From the NCBI GenBank assembly GCA_035519135.1, contig DATIWX010000004.1, positions 192,045-256,044 of the forward strand: a stretch of DNA of 64,000 bases, written 5' to 3'. Made by a program: the position numbers and the translations under genes. This DNA comes from VBDM01 sp035519135 (lineage in GTDB: Bacteria > Pseudomonadota > Gammaproteobacteria > Burkholderiales > SG8-39). How positions within the stretch are numbered: the stretch's first letter is position 1; each line of letters begins with the position of its first letter. Below the pieces are notes generated by a model that had not been told where the DNA came from, did no database searches, and saw only the letters and a list, made by a program, of their open reading frames with translations. Below, piece after piece: positions 60,240-64,000 of this stretch.

Positions 60240-60264
60240 AAAGCCCGCCTCGTGCGGGCTTTTC
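60240..60264 (+). terminator. Intrinsic terminator after the Gln/Arg-rich protein gene
   Basis: Stem AAGCCCGC/GCGGGCTT with a 5-nt loop and a short T-run, 19 nt after the stop. Confidence 0.85.
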
Positions 60265-60277
60265 GTTTCAAGAACCG

Positions 60278-61645
60278 TCAGGGGGAGAGATCTTCCAGCA
60301 CCCGCCCGCGTGTCTCCAGGGTGAATAGCGCAGCGACCACTCCGCCGACCGCCGCCGCGATGCCGAACACCAGGAACACGGTCCCGAGGCCGGCCTGCGG
60401 CAGGATCGCGCCGATCATGAACGGGCCGATCATCGAGGCGACGCGCAGCCAGGCGGTCGCGGCGCCGGAGCCGACCGCGCGCACGCGCGTCGGGTAGATC
60501 TCCGGCGTATAGAGATACAGGCCGAGCGCCAGCGTGTTGATCATGGCGTAGCTGAGGGACGCGTAAATCATCACATCGATGGCCGAATTGCCGGTTCCGC
60601 GCATCCAGAGGATGAACAGCGGAACCGCGCCGGCGAAGAACGCCATGGCAAACCAGGCGCGTCTCCCGGTGCGGTCGATGAGATAGGCGCAGGCGATCGC
60701 CCCGACGAGCCCTGCGGCCGTGGCCGCGAGCGAGTATTGCAGCGCCTGCTGCAGCGGCAGCTTGAAGATCGTGCGGTAGATCGTCGGCAGCCATCCGGAT
60801 ATCCCGTAGACGATCAGGTAGGTGCAGAACCACATCACCCAGACGGCGAGCGTGCGCGGCAGGTAGATGCCGGAGAACAAGTCCCGCCAGCTTGCCTTGA
60901 CGGCCGGGACTTCGCGCAGGTTTGCGGGCAGCGGCGGCAGCGGCTTCGCACCCTGTTGTGAAATCTCATCCTCGATCGCGAGCATGGTCCGGCCGGCTTC
61001 CTCGAGCCGGCCCGTCGAGGCGAGCCAGCGCGGCGACTCGGGCAGGAGGCGCCGCATCGCGACCGCCAGCAGGACCGGAAGCGCTCCGATGATGAACATC
61101 CATTGCCAGCCGAGATTCGGTACCACCCAGGTCGAGACCAGGGCGACCGCCAGCAGGCCAACCGGGAAGATCACCTCGTAGAGCAGGAAGAAGCGGCCGC
61201 GTTTCTCCGCCTTGGCGATCTCGTTGATGTAGGCTGCGGCGATCGGCACCTGGCCGCCCAGGCCCAGTCCCTGGAAGAAGCGGAACACGAGCATCGACGG
61301 GAAGTTCCAGGAAAACGCGCATACCAGACTGAACACCGAGAAGATGCCGATGGTCCAGGCCGCGATGCGCACGCGGCCGTGCTTTTCGGCGAGCCAGCCG
61401 AAGAGGATCGCTCCGACGAGCTGTCCGGCGAAGCCGATCGAGATGAGAAGGCCGATCTGCCCCGGCGCGAGCTTCCACAGAGGAATCAGCACCGGCAGCA
61501 CGTAGGCGATCGCGAGCGCGTCGAACGCGTCGAAGAACGTGGCCACACCCATGATCACGCGCAACTTCACGTGCCAGGGGGAGAACGGCAGACGCTCGAT
61601 CCGCGCGGCGATCTGTGCGGGGGTGACCTGCGTTGCATTGCTCAT
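60278..61645 (-). CDS. MFS transporter of the sugar/aromatic-acid porter type
   Basis: 455-residue twelve-helix carrier. Motifs ATFFDAFDALAIAYVLPVLIPLW, GWLAEKHGRVRIA between helices 2-3, PESPRWLAS, LIDRTGRRAWF and YTPEIYPTRVRAVGSG mark the sugar-porter/AAHS side of the MFS. Substrate is probably an organic acid or cyclic amide handled by the upstream hydantoinase-type enzyme, which is inference. It overlaps the HyuB gene by 4 nt. Confidence 0.9.
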   Translation of the reverse strand: MSNATQVTPAQIAARIERLPFSPWHVKLRVIMGVATFFDAFDALAIAYVLPVLIPLWKLAPGQIGLLISIGFAGQLVGAILFGWLAEKHGRVRIAAWTIGIFSVFSLVCAFSWNFPSMLVFRFFQGLGLGGQVPIAAAYINEIAKAEKRGRFFLLYEVIFPVGLLAVALVSTWVVPNLGWQWMFIIGALPVLLAVAMRRLLPESPRWLASTGRLEEAGRTMLAIEDEISQQGAKPLPPLPANLREVPAVKASWRDLFSGIYLPRTLAVWVMWFCTYLIVYGISGWLPTIYRTIFKLPLQQALQYSLAATAAGLVGAIACAYLIDRTGRRAWFAMAFFAGAVPLFILWMRGTGNSAIDVMIYASLSYAMINTLALGLYLYTPEIYPTRVRAVGSGAATAWLRVASMIGPFMIGAILPQAGLGTVFLVFGIAAAVGGVVAALFTLETRGRVLEDLSP

Positions 61646-63402
61646 AGTTGCCTCCCTTTCATTTTCCCGCGCCGCTCCGCCGTCGCGGTTTCATCGACGG
61701 CGAGCGTCCGGGGATGCAGCACGACGCCGTACACGTCGCGGGCGACCGCGAGCGACACGTAGCCCTGGCGCACGTCGTGCGCGACGGCTTCCGGGTCGCG
61801 CTCCTCGGGCGGACCGAATCCGCCGCCGCCCCCCGCGCGGATGGTGATGGCGTCGCCGCGCTCCAGGCGCTTCATCAGCACTTTCGCGTTGGGCAGGTCG
61901 GTGATCTCCTGCCCCTTGATGCGCAGTGCCACCTGGTTGCCCGCGCCGGCACGCCCTCCGGCGAGTCCCCAGGGGGGGCAATGCACGCGGTCCACCTGGA
62001 TGTTGATGTTGATCGGCGCGCGCGCCTGCACCACCTGCTCGGTCCCAAGGCCGCCGCGGTAGCGTCCCGCTCCGCCCGAATCCTCGCGCAGCGCATGGCG
62101 CTCGAAGAGCATCGGATACTTCGCTTCCATCTGTTCGACAGGATGGTTGTGGGTGTCGCCGTCGTTCAGGCACACGGTCGCGCTCATGCCGTCCTCGGTG
62201 AGCTTCGCGCCGAAGCCGCCGCCCGAGGGGCCGATGCCCGCGAGGAAGAGCCTGCCGTCCCTGGGCGAAACGCCGTTGATGAGGCACACCAGCAGATCCG
62301 CGTGATGCGCGGCGATGGTGCGGTCCGGGATCGCACGCTCCATCGCCTTGAAGACCGTGTCGACCACCGTCATGGGGAAGGTCATCCACCAGCGCATCGC
62401 CGCGGGCTTGACCGCGCTCACCACTGTGCCCGGCGCGAGAATCACCTTCAGCGGCCTGAAGCTCCCCTCGTTGATCGGGTAGTCGGTGGGCGAGGTGAGG
62501 CACTTGTAGGCGACCTGCGCGCAGGAGTAGCCGGTGGTCGCGCCCGAGTTGAAGAAGCCCCGCACCTGCGGGGCGACCTGCGAGAGGTCGATGGTCATCT
62601 CCTCGCCCTTCTTCACCACGCGCACCTTGATCGGCACGCGCTTGCCGAGCTCCACGCCATCGTCGTCCATGAAGGATTCCGCTTCATAGACGCCGTCGGG
62701 GATCGTACGCGTGCGCTCGCGCGCCGCGGCCTCGGAGTGGTCCATGATGTTGCGTATCGCGGCGAGCACCTCGTCGCGCCCGTAGCGGTCGAGCAGCTCG
62801 AGAAATCTTTTTTCTCCCGTCTTCACCGCGGTGATCTGCGCGCGCAGGTCGCCCATGGCGCGCTCCGGGATCCTCACGTTCATGCGGATGATGTCCACCA
62901 GGTCCTGGTTGACCACGCCCGCCTTCTGGTACTTCACGATGGGGATCTGGATGCCTTCCGAATAGATGTCGGTGGTGACGCCGCCGAGCACGCCGCCGAC
63001 GTCGGTCCAGTGCGCCATGCAGCAGGCGAAGCCGGAGAGCACGCCGCGATGGAAGATCGGCAGGCTGAAGGTGAAGTGGTAGAGGTGGCTGCCGGTGGTG
63101 TAGGCGTCGTTGGTGACCAGGATGTCGCCCGGCTCGAGGCCTTCTTTCCCGAAATGCCTGAGCTTCGCCTTCACCGTCTCGGCCATCCCGCGGATGAAGC
63201 TCGGCAGCCCCAGGCCGATCGATACGGTCTCGCCCTCGGCCGTGTACAGACCCACGGTAAAGTCGAGCGCCTCGTACACGATCATGTTGTACGCGGTGCG
63301 CATCAGGTTGGTCTTCATTTCCTCGGTCACCGCGATCACGCCGTTCCGGACGATCTCGGTCAGGACCGCGTCGGCCCGACGGGACTGCCCAGGCCCTAGC
63401 AC
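61642..63402 (-). CDS. Hydantoinase B / oxoprolinase family protein
   Basis: 586-residue HyuB-type subunit of ATP-dependent hydantoinases, oxoprolinases and acetone carboxylase relatives. Landmarks: VLTEIVRNGVIAVTEEMKTNLMRTAYN, EPGDILVTNDAYTTGSHLYH, MAHWTDVGG, GRYRGGLGTEQVV and the C-terminal GGGGFGPPEERDPEAVAHDVRQGYVS. GTG 63402 (AAGGAAAA upstream) is favoured over the longer ATG 63519 reading because the extra residues are unlike the family. No HyuA gene is adjacent, which is unusual. Confidence 0.88.
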   Translation of the reverse strand: MLGPGQSRRADAVLTEIVRNGVIAVTEEMKTNLMRTAYNMIVYEALDFTVGLYTAEGETVSIGLGLPSFIRGMAETVKAKLRHFGKEGLEPGDILVTNDAYTTGSHLYHFTFSLPIFHRGVLSGFACCMAHWTDVGGVLGGVTTDIYSEGIQIPIVKYQKAGVVNQDLVDIIRMNVRIPERAMGDLRAQITAVKTGEKRFLELLDRYGRDEVLAAIRNIMDHSEAAARERTRTIPDGVYEAESFMDDDGVELGKRVPIKVRVVKKGEEMTIDLSQVAPQVRGFFNSGATTGYSCAQVAYKCLTSPTDYPINEGSFRPLKVILAPGTVVSAVKPAAMRWWMTFPMTVVDTVFKAMERAIPDRTIAAHHADLLVCLINGVSPRDGRLFLAGIGPSGGGFGAKLTEDGMSATVCLNDGDTHNHPVEQMEAKYPMLFERHALREDSGGAGRYRGGLGTEQVVQARAPININIQVDRVHCPPWGLAGGRAGAGNQVALRIKGQEITDLPNAKVLMKRLERGDAITIRAGGGGGFGPPEERDPEAVAHDVRQGYVSLAVARDVYGVVLHPRTLAVDETATAERRGKMKGRQL

Positions 63403-63576
63403 AGTTTTCCTTGGATGAGCTTTGGTTCGCACGAATTCAGGCCGCTGTTGCACGAAGACTGTACCGCTTTGTGCCGGACCGGTGTGGATTTTGCGCAGCC
63501 AGCCTCCTGCAGGCCGCATCTCTCGCGCCTTTAACGAATGTTATTTCGCAAGTGCGCGACCTGCGCCTCATCACTC

Positions 63577-63617
63577 TTGACCCAGGTCAAAGGGCAATTC
63601 TGCAAATTGGCTAGTCT
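63577..63617 (+). promoter_or_regulatory. FNR/CRP-type activated promoter of the beta-propeller lipoprotein gene
   Basis: TTGACCCAGGTCAA (63577-63590) is a perfect inverted repeat of the FNR/DNR type. TAGTCT (63612-63617) serves as -10. The box centre is 41-42 nt before the predicted start near 63625, the class II position. The remaining ~300 bp between the two divergent genes show nothing else I can name. Confidence 0.55.
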
Positions 63618-63701
63618 ATTGAGGTGAGGCGTAGGTGCGTACCCATATCCGCATGCTGATCGAATAAATCAGTCGCTTGCAGGCAAGGTAATCTCCAAAA
63701 G

Positions 63702-64000
63702 ATGGCTGTCATGGTCATGATTCGCGTGTCAATCAAGGAAGTTCGTTGGTTTCTTGCGCTTGCGCTCCCCGTGATGATGGCTGCCTGCTCCGGCGGAGGA
63801 GGCGGAGGAGACGGCGGCCCGGTGCCCACGACCAACGTCCCGCGTTTTGCGTTTGTCGCCGCTTATTCGGGAAACGCCGTATTGAGCTACGTCGTCGATG
63901 CCGCGACCGGGCGCCTCAAGTACATCGGCCAAGTCGCCGCTGGGGCGGCCCCCAGATCCGTCACCGTCGATCCCTCGGGCCGGTACGCCTACGTGGCGAA
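63702..64000 (+). CDS. Lipoprotein with lactonase-like beta-propeller (3' end outside window)
   Basis: The frame opens at ATG 63702 (alternatives 63711 and 63717) and runs off the window; about 99 codons are present. MIRVSIKEVRWFLALALPVMMAACSGG is a lipoprotein signal with Cys after AA. After a Gly-rich linker the sequence turns to blades: FAFVAAYSGNAVLSYVVDAATGRLKYIGQVAAGAAPRSVTVDPSGRYAYVA, as in YVTN/6-phosphogluconolactonase-type propellers. Likely anchored to a membrane and exposed to periplasm or surface. The FNR-type promoter upstream suggests low-oxygen expression. Confidence 0.82.
   Translation, partial: MAVMVMIRVSIKEVRWFLALALPVMMAACSGGGGGGDGGPVPTTNVPRFAFVAAYSGNAVLSYVVDAATGRLKYIGQVAAGAAPRSVTVDPSGRYAYVA

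Noticed and set aside
61648..63399. 583-codon open frame on the plus strand opposite hydantoinase B
   Set aside because: Shadow of a clear HyuB gene; His/Arg/Ala-rich translation without motifs.

Overview
The window is a GC-rich chromosomal segment of a Gram-negative bacterium, almost certainly a betaproteobacterium of the Burkholderiales/Nitrosomonadales type. The gene orders lnt-corC-ybeY-phoH-miaB, trpEGDC, rplM-rpsI-argC-bactofilin-erpA-anmK-M23 peptidase-tyrS and pstSCAB-phoU-phoB-ppx-ppk are typical of that class. Supporting signs are Bug-type solute receptors, ubiquinone (not menaquinone) synthesis genes, a general porin and FadL. No rRNA, CRISPR array, prophage or complete insertion sequence was seen. 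There is one tRNA (Met, CAT).

Layout. 1-5.2 kb: envelope lipoprotein acylation, rRNA maturation and tRNA modification on the minus strand, then tRNA-Met. 5.3-13.4 kb: ubiquinone hydroxylase, DsbC, MltA, ApaG, Rpe, a SEC-C/TPR/O-GlcNAc-transferase fusion and a GlcD-like oxidase. 13.45-17.5 kb: trpEGDC with a clear promoter. 17.7-28 kb: porin, Coq7, OsmC, a small RNA, L13/S9, ArgC, a coiled-coil membrane protein, bactofilin, ErpA, and the AnmK/M23 cell-wall pair divergent from TyrS. 28-31.8 kb: FadL, an AidB-like dehydrogenase and MsrA. 31.8-32.9 kb: about 1.1 kb with little coding, holding a 16-residue Lys-rich ORF. 32.9-46.6 kb: a large phosphate-starvation island (pstSCAB-phoUB, ppx, ppk, dgkA, a GT4 glycosyltransferase, PAP2 phosphatase, phoR, a predicted sRNA and a PlcP-type phospholipase). 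46.6-64 kb: accessory transport and oxidoreductase genes, a sigma54-type promoter before a repeat-containing secreted peptide, two FNR-type promoters, a REP-like inverted repeat and the start of a beta-propeller lipoprotein.

Main points. (1) Two compact transcription units look like small RNAs carrying anti-Shine-Dalgarno CUCCUCC sequence followed by a strong intrinsic terminator. One lies before rplM with its own sigma70 promoter; the other lies between phoR and plcP and is preceded by a PhoB box placed exactly 10 nt before a -10 hexamer. (2) The same 10-nt PhoB-box-to-minus-10 geometry occurs at pstS, ppk and plcP. With the lipid genes inside the island, this predicts a PhoB-controlled membrane-lipid remodelling and polyphosphate programme, with an sRNA arm that could damp translation. 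(3) Several small genes and start sites were read directly from the sequence: a GTG start for ppk just after its PhoB promoter, a 48-residue membrane peptide divergent from mltA, and the Lys-rich micro-ORF. All functional statements rest on motif reading; no database search was possible.
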